Program-made: the position numbers and the translations under genes
NCBI GenBank assembly: GCA_964057225.1
Contig: OZ059894.1
Coordinates: 11,232,131-11,296,130, forward strand
Length of the DNA: 64,000 nucleotides
Direction of reading: 5' to 3'
DNA from: Auanema rhodensis
Lineage: Eukaryota > Nematoda > Chromadorea > Rhabditida > Rhabditidae
The notes under the pieces: generated by a model
Seen by the model: the letters and a program-made list of their open reading frames with translations, nothing else
Told to the model about the DNA's origin: nothing
The model's database searches: none
Shown: in pieces, positions 42,788-56,400 of the stretch
How positions within the stretch are numbered: the first letter of the stretch is position 1
Layout of the letters: every line of letters begins with the position of its first letter

Positions 42788-42906
42788 AGCTTACGACACC
42801 CGGGATTCCCAAGCCGTCTCCGATCCAAGTACTAACCGGGCCCAACGTTGCTTGACTTGCCAGATCGGACGGGATGGCGTACTTTCAACGTGGTATGGTC
42901 GTAAGC
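42788..42906 (-). rRNA. 5S rRNA, first of a pair
   Basis: Full 119-nt gene, minus strand. Confidence 0.98.
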
Positions 42907-43048
42907 AATGTCATATTCTTCATTATCAGTTATATCACTCTAAATCTTGTTGTTAATAGATACGACCACAAAGAAAACAACAGGAACAGTAACAATAACA
43001 AAAAAAATTTTTTTTTCACCTATGTGTCTAAAGGTTAGCCATGTATCC

Positions 43049-43051
<3 letters not shown>

Positions 43052-43116
<65 letters not shown>
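43052..43116 (-). repeat. (TA)n microsatellite, 65 nt
   Basis: Longest pure TA tract in the window, two bases longer than its mirror. Confidence 0.97.
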
Positions 43117-43118
<2 letters not shown>

Positions 43119-43943
43119 ACAGTAAAAAGTCCAATCAAGAGAGAAATTTTTTCAACACATAGTTGTTTTTTTTTTAAATATCATTGTTTTTCCTCATAAC
43201 TCGGTTTAAACTCGTTCTAACCCGTTGAAATACGTCTAGAAAGTCTTTATAACATGCATATGTATGATAGAACTTCATATTTATTGTAATAGAAAATTTT
43301 ATTTTCAGACGTCTTGGTTAACAATGATATGTTTTACCCCCTTATAATTTTTATCATAATGTTCCTTATACGGAACGCTCAATGAAACTTGCTTCCAGAA
43401 AAATTTCTTTCTATTTTTTCTTCATATGTACGTAGATACTATAGAGAACTATGATAGAAAACTTTAACATTCACGAAATCATCATTTCTCATTACGCTAC
43501 GGAGGTTTAAAAAGCTGTGTTTTACGTTATAATAGACCGGAAAACCCTTGTGTTAAAACTGGACCGTTTTTACACATATAAAAATGTCCCGTATTCGGGA
43601 CCCTAATGTAACTTTTGATTCCCTATATTTTTTTTCATGAAATTTACAATCTACTGTAGAAAGAAGAATTATTTTTATAAAAACTGTAAATTTTTGAAAA
43701 ATGAAAACAAAACGAAAACAAAAACAACTTTTTTTTGAACATTTTCTCACACAAGGGTCCCCCCTTACCTACTTTTTTTCTCATTACTCGTTTCAACCTC
43801 ATCCGATCACTCTGCAAACATGTTTAATCGTTCTAACTTGTTGAAATACGTCTTAAAAGTCTAAACAACATGCATATGCATAATAGAAACCACCCGAATA
43901 GGCCCCCACGCACTAAACGAGATATATACATTACCAGTATAGT

Positions 43944-43983
43944 AATAGAACACATATTGAAGATTAATTCGATAAGAACAATT
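43944..43983 (-). pseudogene. Decayed U2 target fragment
   Basis: Same 40-nt fragment. Confidence 0.75.
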
Positions 43984-44287
43984 TATTGACGTAGAGAATG
44001 TTTGTTCCGAAAAACTACAATATTAAACTATAAAAGTAACAAAAGCGTAGAGGCAGCAAAGACATGAATAAACATAAATGTAAATACAGAATTACCAGGT
44101 AGTACATAAGTATGACAAAAAATTATAAGAAAGCCATGAAAATAGAAGGTTTGTGAACAAATGAGAGGTACATCTTTGATCGTATAGTCATTTCTAAACC
44201 GTTCGTATGCTGCAGCATCGTCATAAGCGTCACTCAAGTTGAATTTCCATGTGTACTACACGATTTTCATTCTTATTGTTACATTCT

Positions 44288-44484
44288 TTCCCTGAGGGAA
44301 TGGGCCGTTCCCGCCAGCAGTGCAAGAGCGGGTCGACCCGTGAGGTGGAGCTAGCAAGCCAGCATCTACCTCAAGTCTCAAAAATCGGTTAACCTTATTG
44401 TGAACCAATGGAACACATATCGAAGGTTAATTCGATAAGAACGATTACTACACTTTGATCTTAGCCAAAAGGCCGAGAAGCGAT
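44288..44484 (-). ncRNA. U2 spliceosomal snRNA, uninterrupted
   Basis: Complete gene, mirror of 27036-27232. Confidence 0.95.
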
Positions 44485-44926
44485 ACAGCATAGCCATGAG
44501 TATCAAAGACATCAAGCAAATGTATCGTACTTGTTACGAGTGCACTCTCTCATTTGAATATAAAAGTGTGGTTTGACAATCTTGACTGTACAGGTCATAA
44601 ATGGCTCATATAAACTGTGGATTTACTCAACTTTTGGACTTATTTTTTTCTTATTCGAAGCGCTGCACTTTTTTCTATTCTTTTTATTCAAATACTTGTA
44701 TATAGTTTTATATGTACGGTTGCAAAGTTTCCGAATATTTTATATATTTTTATACAATAATTAGGAGAAGGTTAATACAATGAAATCTCCCAACTTTACA
44801 GTGTTTGTATTGCTTACAGTATCTAGAACAACCACTCTTGTAATATTAGAGCACATATCAATCAACAACTTTTTCTAGTTATCAAAGCTTTTTTATTTCT
44901 TCAAGATATTTCAAATAAAATATAAA
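44485..44926 (-). promoter_or_regulatory. 5S-to-U2 spacer with presumed U2 promoter
   Basis: Complete upstream region. No other gene is seen. Confidence 0.45.
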
Positions 44927-45045
44927 AGCTTACGACACCCGGGATTCCCAAGCCGTCTCCGATCCAAGTACTAACCGGGCCCAACGTTGCTTGACTTGCC
45001 AGATCGGACGGGATGGCGTACTTTCAACGTGGTATGGTCGTAAGC
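44927..45045 (-). rRNA. 5S rRNA, second of a pair
   Basis: Full 119-nt gene, minus strand. Confidence 0.98.
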
Positions 45046-45286
45046 AATGTTATATTCTTCATTATCAGTTATATCACTCTAAATCTTGTTGTTAATAGTT
45101 AGGACCACAAAGAAAACAACAGGAACAGTAACAAATGAAATGCCCAAACTTTACAGTGTTCGAGTTATTTACAGTATCTAAGACTACCTCTGTCGTGTTA
45201 TTAGAGCAAACATTCGATTAACAACAACTTTTTTTTAGTTATCAAAGCTTTTTTATTTCTTCAAAAAATTTCAAATAAAATATAAA

Positions 45287-45405
45287 AGCTTACGACACCC
45301 GGGATTCCCAAGCCGTCTCCGATCCAAGTACTAACCGGGCCCAACGTTGCTTGACTTGCCAGATCGGACGGGATGGCGTACTTTCAACGTGGTATGGTCG
45401 TAAGC
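45287..45405 (-). rRNA. 5S rRNA, first of a pair
   Basis: Full 119-nt gene, minus strand. Confidence 0.98.
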
Positions 45406-45549
45406 AATGTCATATTCTTCATTATCAGTTATATCACTCTAAATCTTGTTGTTAATAGATACGACCACAAAGAAAACAACAGGAACAGTAACAATAACAA
45501 AAAAAATTTTTTTTTCACCTATGTGTCTAAAGGTTAGCCATGTATCCGT

Positions 45550-45550
<1 letters not shown>

Positions 45551-45591
<41 letters not shown>
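45551..45591 (-). repeat. (TA)n microsatellite, 41 nt, with one interruption
   Basis: TATATGTATA interruption at the left end, matching the ATACATATAA of the mirror tract. Confidence 0.96.
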
Positions 45592-45593
<2 letters not shown>

Positions 45594-46418
45594 ACAGTAA
45601 AAAGTCCAATCAAGAGAGAAATTTTTTCAACACATAGTTGTTTTTTTTTTAAATATCATTGTTTTTCCTCATAACTCGGTTTAAACTCGTTCTAACCCGT
45701 TGAAATACGTCTAGAAAGTCTTCATAACATGCATATGTATGATAGAACTTCATATTTATTGTAATAGAAAATTTTATTTTCAGACGTCTTGGTTAACAAT
45801 GATATGTTTTACCCCCTTATAATTTTTATCATAATGTTCCTTATACGGAACGCTCAATGAAACTTGCTTCCAGAAAAATTTCTTTCTATTTTTTCTTCAT
45901 ATGTACGTAGATACTATAGAGAACTATGATAGAAAACTTTAACATTCACGAAATCATCATTTCTCATTACGCTACGGAGGTTTAAAAAGCTGTGTTTTAC
46001 CTTATAATAGACCGGAAAACCCTTGTGTTAAAACTGGACCGTTTTTACACATATAAAAATGTCCCGTATTCGAGACCCTAATGTAACTTTTGATTCCCTA
46101 TATTTTTTTTCATGAAATTTACAATCTACTGTAGAAAGAAGAATTATTTTTATAAAAACTGTAAATTTTTGAAAAATGAAAACAAAACGAAAACAAAAAC
46201 AACTTTTGTTTGAACATTTTCTCACACAAGGGTCCCCCCTTACCTACTTTTTTTCTCATTACTCGTTTCAACCTCATCCGATCACTCTGCAAACATGTTT
46301 AATCGTTCTAACTTGTTGAAATACGTCTTAAAAGTCTAAACAACATGCATATGCATAATAGAAACCACCCGAATAGGCCCCCACGCACTAAACGAGATAT
46401 ATACATTACCAGTATAGT

Positions 46419-46458
46419 AATAGAACACATATTGAAGATTAATTCGATAAGAACAATT
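46419..46458 (-). pseudogene. Decayed U2 target fragment
   Basis: Same 40-nt fragment. Confidence 0.75.
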
Positions 46459-46762
46459 TATTGACGTAGAGAATGTTTGTTCCGAAAAACTACAATATTA
46501 AACTATAAAAGTAACAAAAGCGTAGAGGCAGCAAAGACATGAATAAACATAAATGTAAATACAGAATTACCAGGTAGTACATAAGTATGACAAAAAATTA
46601 TAAGAAAGCCATGAAAATAGAAGGTTTGTGAACAAATGAGAGGTACATCTTTGATCGTATAGTCATTTCTAAACCGTTCGTATGCTGCAGCATCGTCATA
46701 AGCGTCACTCAAGTTGAATTTCCATGTGTACTACACGATTTTCATTCTTATTGTTACATTCT

Positions 46763-46922
46763 TTCCCTGAGGGAATGGGCCGTTCCCGCCAGCAGTGCAA
46801 GAGCGGGTCGACCCGTGAGGTGGAGCTAGCAAGCCAGCATCTACCTCAAGTCTCAAAAATCGGTTAACCTTATTGTGAACCAATGGAACACATATCGAAG
46901 GTTAATTCGATAAGAACGATTA
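46763..46922 (-). pseudogene. U2 snRNA 3' portion (nt 38-197)
   Basis: 3' part of the U2 interrupted by the element at 46923-50031. Confidence 0.93.
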
Positions 46923-49900
46923 ATGGTTTATTGAATAACTAATGTTATGATACAATAAATAACCAATAAAAAAGAGCCCAGAATCGGGGAGACGGTATTA
47001 CCAGTACAACTTAAAACAGCAAGTAATTAAAAAGTACATAATAAGACACATTGCCAACAGAGGCTAAAACGACTCAAGAGTCGGGGGAGTGGGTTAAAAA
47101 AAATGAACAAAAAAATGAATATTAAAGCAGAACAATGAGAAATCAAGTGCCGCTATGATCAAACAATTTGAGTGCCTACGGCAATGATGTTAAAAATAAA
47201 CAACAAAATACATGTACCAATGAAGGTCAGAAAGAAAGAAACAAAAGACAAAAATAAGTAATACAAAAAGTAAAAAATATATTACAATCAAATCACAAAC
47301 AAGTCGAGCCTTGTGGATGAATCGCCAATCAGCAAACCGTATGAAATCTCCCTTCGCCATAAAGTGATTGGACGCTTTGTTGAGCATTGTGACATCAAAG
47401 ACTTTCCCTTGATCCGGTTTTTGAAGAAGGATCCGAAGGTCTTTCAGCCATAATGCCCGTCGCAGGCTTCTGTGGCATAGTGAAGGTGTTAACAGTTGGT
47501 TGTTTAGATTGAGTTCTAAACCACTTTCGAGGCATGTCCAGTTAGCGTTGATGAGTTTCTTGAGTTGACGCATCGCTACTCTTACTCTAGTCCAGATGGA
47601 GGAAACATCAGATGTTTCGGTGTCGAAAATGCCATCAACGGAACCGTTGTAATATGCAGCTGTCTCATCGTTACTGGCTTGACGTTTAATCCTTTTTGAT
47701 GCTACTTTTTTTGAGTCTTGATGCGCAATATCAGCTACTACAAGATCAGATGACTTCAAAAGTTGGTAGGCATGAGTGACTTCACAGACGTCTGACAGGT
47801 GTTGGAGTCGAGAGAGACCAAGTCCGCCGTAGTTAGTTGGCAGGTAGATTGGTTCAGCACTGGCGTTTGGAGGATAGTGCATCCATCTACGGGCACAGCG
47901 TTTGAGTTCTTTGTCAAAGGCGACTAGTTTACTCTTTGGGACGTGGCCATTCGTCATATGAAAATTAAGGCAGGGCATCAGGAAGGTGCGTACTGCGTCA
48001 GCTTTCTGCCATTCAGCAAGTAAGGATTTGTCAATTTTTTCCAAGTGTTGACTCATAATATTCACTGTTGGAACCGCAGACTTATGTAAATGCATTCCAG
48101 TAGGGATTCCCAGGTGGGAGTAGCTGTCGAATTTGCTGAGAGCGGGTAGAGAGGAGCTCTGTAGCATGTATGAGGCTGTTGATATTTTCCCTTTGTCGAT
48201 CGTCAAGGTGGCGCATTTCGCTGGTTTGAAGGTCAAGCCTGTGAAATTAGCCGCATTTGATGCTGCGTCCAACATTTTCTGTAGATCTTCTGATGATGAG
48301 GAGACCAGGGCAAGGTCATCGGCGTACGCTAGCACAGCGATGTTGTGATTGTGTAGCTTATAGCCAGTAGAGGATTCCAAGATGGTTTTAATTAGAGGTT
48401 CAATGGCAAGGTTGAACAGGATCGGAGATAGTGGGGATCCTTGTAACACACCTGCATGAACTGGAATGGTCGATGTGAGTCCGGAGCCTGTCTGGATTCT
48501 TGTAGAGGCATCTGTGTATAGAGCTCGTACTCGGGATATTGAGGCTTCAGCCACTCCTGACCATCTTAGAACGTCTAGCAGAGTTTCGTGTGGCAGCGAT
48601 CCAAAAGCGTTTGCGAGATCAAGCCAAGCAATTGCAATTTTCTCACGTTTACGTTTAGCGTCCGCAATGGTACTTTGCAACATAAAGTTGTGTTCCATGC
48701 ATCCAGCTTTGGCCACAAAGCCCTTTTGGGAGGGAGAAAGTCTTTTTTCTGCTCTTGCCCATGTTAGCAGTCGATGCGTAAGACAAGCTGAGTACGTCTT
48801 ACCAATTGTGCACGAAAGTGCTATTGGTCGCCAGTTGTTAATGTCAGCTTTATCACCTTTCTTATGGATGAGGACGGTGGTCGACTCTTTCCAGGAAAAA
48901 GGGATGTGTCCTAGCTTGTGTACGGTGTTAAATATCGCTGCTAATATGTGACCTCCTTGGTCAAATTTCTTCCAGTGCGAGTATCGAAGTCCATCAGCTC
49001 CTGGAGCCGTATCGCTGCAACGTCGTATGCGTTCCCAGACTTCCAAAGGGGTGAAAACACCTTCTAATGGGTCGGTACTAGCTGGCAAATCCGGTCTGGT
49101 GACTGTGATGGGGAGGGCTGGGCCTTGACTGCTGTGAACAGAAAGGAAATGTTTTTCAACCTCTGCAGATGGTATGGTGCAGGTTTCACTTTGTTCTCCG
49201 AGCAGTTGTCGAAAGGCTTTCTTCTTGTTGGCCCTCCAGAGCTTCTGGAGCTTCATCGCCTGGGTTTTTTGGTCTTCCTCAGGTTGTGTGTGTGGTCGGC
49301 GCCTTTGTCGGAAGTTGGGAACTTTGATCATAATGTCAAGAGACTTTCTGATTGCGTCTACCAACTCTTCCAGGACCTGCTCGAGCTCACTTTTGCACAC
49401 AACCTTTTTAATTCTATCCACCCAAGTATTTTCAGAGTTTCTATTCGGATCAGGGTCGGCAAAAAATGGTTCTGTACTCGAAACCCTGATCTCGTTGAAT
49501 ATTTCACTCTCTCGCGGAAGGGGGGAAACTTCGGCCTCTGGGGACAAGTCCAGAATTGGGGCCTCAAACAAGCGTACCGTTGATGGAGATCCTTGTTCCT
49601 GTCCACTGGATGATGTTTCCTCCATTGTACGCTCCTCCACGGGCGGGGTGGTCGTCCTTGTGCCTGGTGGGCGGGTGTTCCTGATCCTCCGCAATATAGG
49701 GCGGGAACTGGGCTCTCTCGGAGATAGAGGTGAGATCACCACAGTTTCCTCTATGATGCGGAGGCATCCTTCAGCTTTTTTCTGATGGCTTTTAACGGCC
49801 TTCAGATTGCTGGTGAGGCCACAGGCACGGCACTCAAATTCTACTCCGACCTCATGTTCTCTCCGAAGATGGCGGACGAGACCATTGTGGTCTGAGTAGG

Positions 49901-50031
49901 ATCGCGGAATAGGAGCGCAGATTGAACAAGAAAAAGGGCTCTGAAGAGGCACCTTTAGCTTGTAAAGCCCTTGCTCCATCTCTAGCAGATCTAAAGACTT
50001 ACGTAGTACAGTTGCAATATCGATTTAGCCA
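46923..50031 (-). mobile_element. Utopia-like element with 603-bp deletion, single copy in this arm
   Basis: Mirror of 21487-24595, but here its 5' end directly follows U2 nt 1-96. The first element of the left-arm tandem pair and the 59-bp U2 segment between the two are absent. Confidence 0.9.
47190..49979 (-). pseudogene. Retrotransposon ORF lacking CCHC knuckle and endonuclease (mirror copy)
   Basis: Same 929-residue frame as at 21539-24328: intact zinc fingers and RT, in-frame loss of the C-terminal 201 codons including the stop, and a hydrophobic tail read from the 3' UTR. Its presence on both arms dates the deletion before the arms separated. Confidence 0.9.
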
Positions 50032-50127
50032 TTAACCTTATTGTGAACCAATGGAACACATATCGAAGGTTAATTCGATAAGAACGATTACTACACTTTG
50101 ATCTTAGCCAAAAGGCCGAGAAGCGAT
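50032..50127 (-). pseudogene. U2 snRNA 5' portion (nt 1-96) upstream of element
   Basis: Begins at U2 nt 1 (50127), directly joined to spacer sequence GTCCCGTATTCGAGAC as in the left arm. Confidence 0.93.
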
Positions 50128-50829
50128 GTCCCGTATTCGAGACCCTAATGTAACTTTTGATTCCCTATATTTTTTTTCATGAAATTTACAATCTACTGTA
50201 GAAAGAAGAATTATTTTTATAAAAACTGTAAATTTTTGAAAAATGAAAACAAAACGAAAACAAAAACAACTTTTGTTTGAACATTTTCTCACACAAGGGT
50301 CCCCCCTTACCTACTTTTTTTCTCATTACTCGTTTCAACCTCATCCGATCACTCTGCAAACATGTTTAATCGTTCTAACTTGTTGAAATACGTCTTAAAA
50401 GTCTAAACAACATGCATATGCATAATAGAAACCACCCGAATAGGCCCCCACGCACTAAACGAGATATATACATTACCAGTATAGTAATAGAACACATATT
50501 GAAGATTAATTCGATAAGAACAATTTATTGACGTAGAGAATGTTTGTTCCGAAAAACTACAATATTAAACTATAAAAGTAACAAAAGCGTAGAGGCAGCA
50601 AAGACATGAATAAACATAAATGTAAATACAGAATTACCAGGTAGTACATAAGTATGACAAAAAATTATAAGAAAGCCATGAAAATAGAAGGTTTGTGAAC
50701 AAATGAGAGGTACATCTTTGATCGTATAGTCATTTCTAAACCGTTCGTATGCTGCAGCATCGTCATAAGCGTCACTCAAGTTGAATTTCCATGTGTACTA
50801 CACGATTTTCATTCTTATTGTTACATTCT
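50128..50829 (-). other. Truncated U2 spacer joined to U2 nt 1
   Basis: Mirror of 16921-17622. The 5S genes and the U2 promoter are absent. Confidence 0.88.
50486..50525 (-). pseudogene. Decayed U2 target fragment
   Basis: Same 40-nt fragment. Confidence 0.75.
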
Positions 50830-51026
50830 TTCCCTGAGGGAATGGGCCGTTCCCGCCAGCAGTGCAAGAGCGGGTCGACCCGTGAGGTGGAGCTAGCAAG
50901 CCAGCATCTACCTCAAGTCTCAAAAATCGGTTAACCTTATTGTGAACCAATGGAACACATATCGAAGGTTAATTCGATAAGAACGATTACTACACTTTGA
51001 TCTTAGCCAAAAGGCCGAGAAGCGAT
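50830..51026 (-). ncRNA. U2 spliceosomal snRNA, uninterrupted
   Basis: Complete gene, mirror of 16724-16920. Confidence 0.95.
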
Positions 51027-51468
51027 ACAGCATAGCCATGAGTATCAAAGACATCAAGCAAATGTATCGTACTTGTTACGAGTGCACTCTCTCATTTGAA
51101 TATAAAAGTGTGGTTTGACAATCTTGACTGTACAGGTCATAAATGGCTCATATAAACTGTGGATTTACTCAACTTTTGGACTTATTTTTTTCTTATTCGA
51201 AGCGCTGCACTTTTTTCTATTCTTTTTATTCAAATACTTGTATATAGTTTTATATGTACGGTTGCAAAGTTTCCGAATATTTTATATATTTTTATACAAT
51301 AATTAGGAGAAGGTTAATACAATGAAATCTCCCAACTTTACAGTGTTTGTATTGCTTACAGTATCTAGAACAACCACTCTTGTAATATTAGAGCACATAT
51401 CAATCAACAACTTTTTCTAGTTATCAAAGCTTTTTTATTTCTTCAAGATATTTCAAATAAAATATAAA
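51027..51468 (-). promoter_or_regulatory. 5S-to-U2 spacer with presumed U2 promoter
   Basis: Complete upstream region. No other gene is seen. Confidence 0.45.
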
Positions 51469-51587
51469 AGCTTACGACACCCGGGATTCCCAAGCCGTCT
51501 CCGATCCAAGTACTAACCGGGCCCAACGTTGCTTGACTTGCCAGATCGGACGGGATGGCGTACTTTCAACGTGGTATGGTCGTAAGC
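51469..51587 (-). rRNA. 5S rRNA, second of a pair
   Basis: Full 119-nt gene, minus strand. Confidence 0.98.
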
Positions 51588-51828
51588 AATGTTATATTCT
51601 TCATTATCAGTTATATCACTCTAAATCTTGTTGTTAATAGTTAGGACCACAAAGAAAACAACAGGAACAGTAACAAATGAAATGCCCAAACTTTACAGTG
51701 TTCGAGTTATTTACAGTATCTAAGACTACCTCTGTCGTGTTATTAGAGCAAACATTCGATTAACAACAACTTTTTTTTAGTTATCAAAGCTTTTTTATTT
51801 CTTCAAAAAATTTCAAATAAAATATAAA

Positions 51829-51947
51829 AGCTTACGACACCCGGGATTCCCAAGCCGTCTCCGATCCAAGTACTAACCGGGCCCAACGTTGCTTGACTTG
51901 CCAGATCGGACGGGATGGCGTACTTTCAACGTGGTATGGTCGTAAGC
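51829..51947 (-). rRNA. 5S rRNA, first of a pair
   Basis: Full 119-nt gene, minus strand. Confidence 0.98.
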
Positions 51948-52089
51948 AATGTCATATTCTTCATTATCAGTTATATCACTCTAAATCTTGTTGTTAATAG
52001 ATACGACCACAAAGAAAACAACAGGAACAGTAACAATAACAAAAAAAATTTTTTTTTCACCTATGTGTCTAAAGGTTAGCCATGTATCC

Positions 52090-52092
<3 letters not shown>

Positions 52093-52143
<51 letters not shown>
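52093..52143 (-). repeat. (TA)n microsatellite, 51 nt
   Basis: Four bases longer than the mirror tract. Confidence 0.97.
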
Positions 52144-52145
<2 letters not shown>

Positions 52146-52970
52146 ACAGTAAAAAGTCCAATCAAGAGAGAAATTTTTTCAACACATAGTTGTTTTTTTT
52201 TAAAATATCATTGTTTTTCCTCATAACTCGGTTTAAACTCGTTCTAACCCGTTGAAATACGTCTAGAAAGTCTTTATAACATGCATATGTATGATAGAAC
52301 TTCATATTTATTGTAATAGAAAATTTTATTTTCAGACGTCTTGGTTAACAATGATATGTTTTACCCCCTTATAATTTTTATCATAATGTTCCTTATACGG
52401 AACGCTCAATGAAACTTGCTTCCAGAAAAATTTCTTTCTATTTGTTCTTCATATGTACGTAGATACTATAGAGAACTATGATAGAAAACTTTAACATTCA
52501 CGAAATCATCATTTCTCATTACGCTACGGAGGTTTAAAAAGCTGTGTTTTACTTTATAATAGACCGGAAAACCCTTGTGTTAAAACTGGACCGTTTTTAC
52601 ACATATAAAAATGTCCCGTATTCGGGACCCTAATGTAACTTTTGATTCCCTATATTTTTTTTCATGAAATTTACAATCTACTGTAGAAAGAAGAATTATT
52701 TTTATAAAAACTGTAAATTTTTGAAAAATGAAAACAAAACGAAAACAAAAACAACTTTTTTTTGAACATTTTCTCACACAAGGGTCCCCCCTTACCTACT
52801 TTTTTTCTCATTACTCGTTTCAACCTCATCCGATCACTCTGCAAACATGTTTAATCGTTCTAACTTGTTGAAATACGTCTTAAAAGTCTAAACAACATGC
52901 ATATGCATAATAGAAACCACCCGAATAGGCCCCCACGCACTAAACGAGATATATACATTACCAGTATAGT

Positions 52971-53010
52971 AATAGAACACATATTGAAGATTAATTCGAT
53001 AAGAACAATT
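52971..53010 (-). pseudogene. Decayed U2 target fragment
   Basis: Same 40-nt fragment. Confidence 0.75.
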
Positions 53011-53314
53011 TATTGACGTAGAGAATGTTTGTTCCGAAAAACTACAATATTAAACTATAAAAGTAACAAAAGCGTAGAGGCAGCAAAGACATGAATAAAC
53101 ATAAATGTAAATACAGAATTACCAGGTAGTACATAAGTATGACAAAAAATTATAAGAAAGCCATGAAAATAGAAGGTTTGTGAACAAATGAGAGGTACAT
53201 CTTTGATCGTATAGTCATTTCTAAACCGTTCGTATGCTGCAGCATCGTCATAAGCGTCACTCAAGTTGAATTTCCATGTGTACTACACGATTTTCATTCT
53301 TATTGTTACATTCT

Positions 53315-53474
53315 TTCCCTGAGGGAATGGGCCGTTCCCGCCAGCAGTGCAAGAGCGGGTCGACCCGTGAGGTGGAGCTAGCAAGCCAGCATCTACCTCA
53401 AGTCTCAAAAATCGGTTAACCTTATTGTGAACCAATGGAACACATATCGAAGGTTAATTCGATAAGAACGATTA
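53315..53474 (-). pseudogene. U2 snRNA 3' portion (nt 38-197)
   Basis: 3' part of the U2 split by the full element at 53475-57201. Confidence 0.93.
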
Positions 53475-56400
53475 ATGGTTTATTGAATAACTAATGTTAT
53501 GAAACAATAAATAACCAATAAAAAAGAGCCCAGAATCGGGGAGACGGTATTACCAGTACAACTTAAAACAGCAAGTGATTAAAAAGTACAAAATAAAACA
53601 CATTACCAACAGAGGCTAAAACGACTCAAGAGTCGGGGGAGTGGGTTAAAAAAAGTAATGAATAACAAAAAAAATGAATAATAAAGCAGAACAGTGAAAA
53701 GTAAATATCAAGTGCCGCTATGATCAAACAATTTGAGTGCCTACGGCAATAGTGTTAAAAATAAAAAACAAAATACATGTACCAATGAAGGTCAGAAAGA
53801 GAGAAAGAAAAAAGACAAAAATAAGTAATACAAAAAGTAAAAAATATATTACAATCAAATCACAAACAAGTCAATGGATAATTTCTTCTTCATATTGCCT
53901 TACACCAGAAACATGTTCCACGTAGATATTCCTGGCCCACTTGATGGTATCGGCGACGACGAGCTTCTCCATTAGCCGGTTGTAGTGGCTGCTGATCTTG
54001 AGTGATCGGAGGGCTTGTACGTTGAGCGGGTCCATAGTTCCAAGCATTCCTACGACATATGCTTCTACACTAGTCTTATAACCAAGACATTGGTATTGGC
54101 TGGCTATGTCAGCATATTTCCTCTCCTTTATCATACGCGCGGCTATCATGGCTTGACGGCGGTTTTCATAGCTCACTGTAACATCAACGATACTACAGTG
54201 TTTTGCGTCATGATCGACCACTACTATGTCAGGTCGGAGTGTACTATTAATGCCAGGAAGAGGCTGGTTAGTGTAAACTTCTCCGTTTTTAGGCTCTGGC
54301 AGGGCTTTGATAAGACGGTCCACGATGTTGTTGTGGCGGAGTTGGATTGCTCTCGTGTGAGAGTGGCAGTGTCCAAGAACATGTGCAGCAGTTTCGTTGG
54401 AGTAACTACACCTGCGGCACTGTTTGTTTCCTTCTCCGTGTCTTCTACAGCCATTGAGCTGGAGAGTATTAAGTCGAGCCTTGTGGATGAATCGCCAATC
54501 AGCAAACCGTATGAAATCTCCCTTCGCCATAAAGTGATTGGACGCTTTGTTGAGCATTGTGACATCAAAGACTTTCCCTTGATCCGGTTTTTGAAGAAGG
54601 ATCCGAAGGTCTTTCAGCCATAATGCACGTCGCAGGCTTCTGTGGCATAGTGAAGGTGTTAACAGTTGGTTGTTTAGATTGAGTTCTAAACCACTTTCGA
54701 GGCATGTCCAGTTAGCGTTGATGAGTTTCTTGAGTTGACGCATCGCTACTCTTACTCTAGTCCAGATGGAGGAAACATCAGATGTTTCGGTGTCGAAAAT
54801 GCCATCAACGGAACCGTTGTAATATGCAGCTGTCTCATCGTTACTGGCTTGACGTTTAATCCTTTTTGATGCTACTTTTATTGAGTCTTGATGCGCAATA
54901 TCAGCTACTACAAGATCAGATGACTTCAAAAGTTGGTAGGCATGAGTGACTTCACAGACGTCTGACAGGTGTTGGAGTCGAGAGAGACCAAGTCCGCCGT
55001 AGTTAGTTGGCAGGTAGATTGGTTCAGCACTGGCGTTTGGAGGATAGTGCATCCATCTACGGGCACAGCGTTTGAGTTCTTTGTCAAAGGCGACTAGTTT
55101 ACTCTTTGGGACGTGGCCATTCGTCATATGAAAATTAAGGCAGGGCATCAGGAAGGTGCGTACTGCGTCAGCTTTCTGCCATTCAGCCAGTAAGGATTTG
55201 TCAATTTTTTCCAAGTGTTGACTCATGATATTCACTGTTGGAACCGCAGACTTATGTAAATGCATTCCAGTAGGGATTCCCAGGTGGGAGTAGCTGTCAA
55301 ATTTGCTGAGAGCGGGTAGAAAGCAGCTCTGAAGCATGTATGAGGCTGTTGATATTTTCCCTTTGTCGATCGTCAAAGTGGCGCATTTCGCTGGTTTGAA
55401 GGTCAAGCCTGTGAAATTAGCCGCATTTGATGCTGCGTCCAACATTTTCTGTAGATCTTCTGATGATGAGGAGACCAGGGCAAGGTCATCGGCGTACGCT
55501 AGCACAGCGATGTTGTGATTGTGTAGCTTATAGCCTGTAGAGGTTTCCAAGATGGTTTTAATTAGAGGTTCAATGGCAAGGTTGAACAGGATCGGAGATA
55601 GTGGGGATCCTTGTAACACACCTGCGTGAACTGGAATGGTCGAAGTGAGTCCGGAGCCTGTCTGGATTCTTGTAGAGGCATCTGTGTATAGAGCTCGTAC
55701 TCGGGATATTGAGGCTTCAGCCATTCCTGACCATCTTAGAACGTCTAGCAGAGTTTCGTGTGGCAGCGATCCAAAAGCGTTTGCGAGATCAAGCCAAGCA
55801 ATTGCAATTTTCTCACGTTTACGTTTAGCGTCTGCAATGGTACTTTGCAACAAAAAGTTGTGTTCCATGCATCCAGCTTTGGCCACAAAGCCCTTTTGGG
55901 AGGGAGAAAGTCTTTTTTCTGCTCTTGCCCATGTTAGCAGTCGATGCGTAAGACAAGCTGAGTACGTCTTACCAATTGTGCACGAAAGTGCTATTGGTCG
56001 CCAGTTGTTAATGTCAGCTTTATCACCTTTCTTATGGATGAGGACGGTGGTCGACTCTTTCCAGGAAAAAGGGATGTGTCCTAGCTTGTGTACGGTGTTA
56101 AATATCGCTGCTAATATGTGACCTCCTTGGTCAAATTTCTTCCAGTGCGAGTATCGAAGTCCATCAGCTCCTGGAGCCGTATCGCTGCAACGTCGTATGC
56201 GTTCCCAGACTTCCAAAGGGGTGAAAACACCTTCTAATGGGTCGGTACTAGTTGGCAAATCCGGTCTGGTGACTGTGATGGGGAGGGCTGGGCCTTGACT
56301 GCTGTGAACAGAAAGGAAGTGTTTTTCAACATCTGCAGATGGTATGGTGCAGGTTTCACTTTGTTCTCCGAGCAGTTGTCGAAAGGCTTTCTTCTTGTTG

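Larger units (their letters stand above)
42907..44287 (-). other. U2-to-5S spacer
   Basis: Mirror of 27233-28611, sharing its private ACGTTATAA variant near 43525. Confidence 0.75.
45406..46762 (-). other. U2-to-5S spacer
   Basis: Mirror of 24756-26114, with the broken-pair variant of the first inverted repeat. Confidence 0.75.
51948..53314 (-). other. U2-to-5S spacer
   Basis: Mirror of 14440-15802, sharing TATTTGTTCTTC (about 52440) and TTTTACTTTATAA (about 52546). Confidence 0.75.
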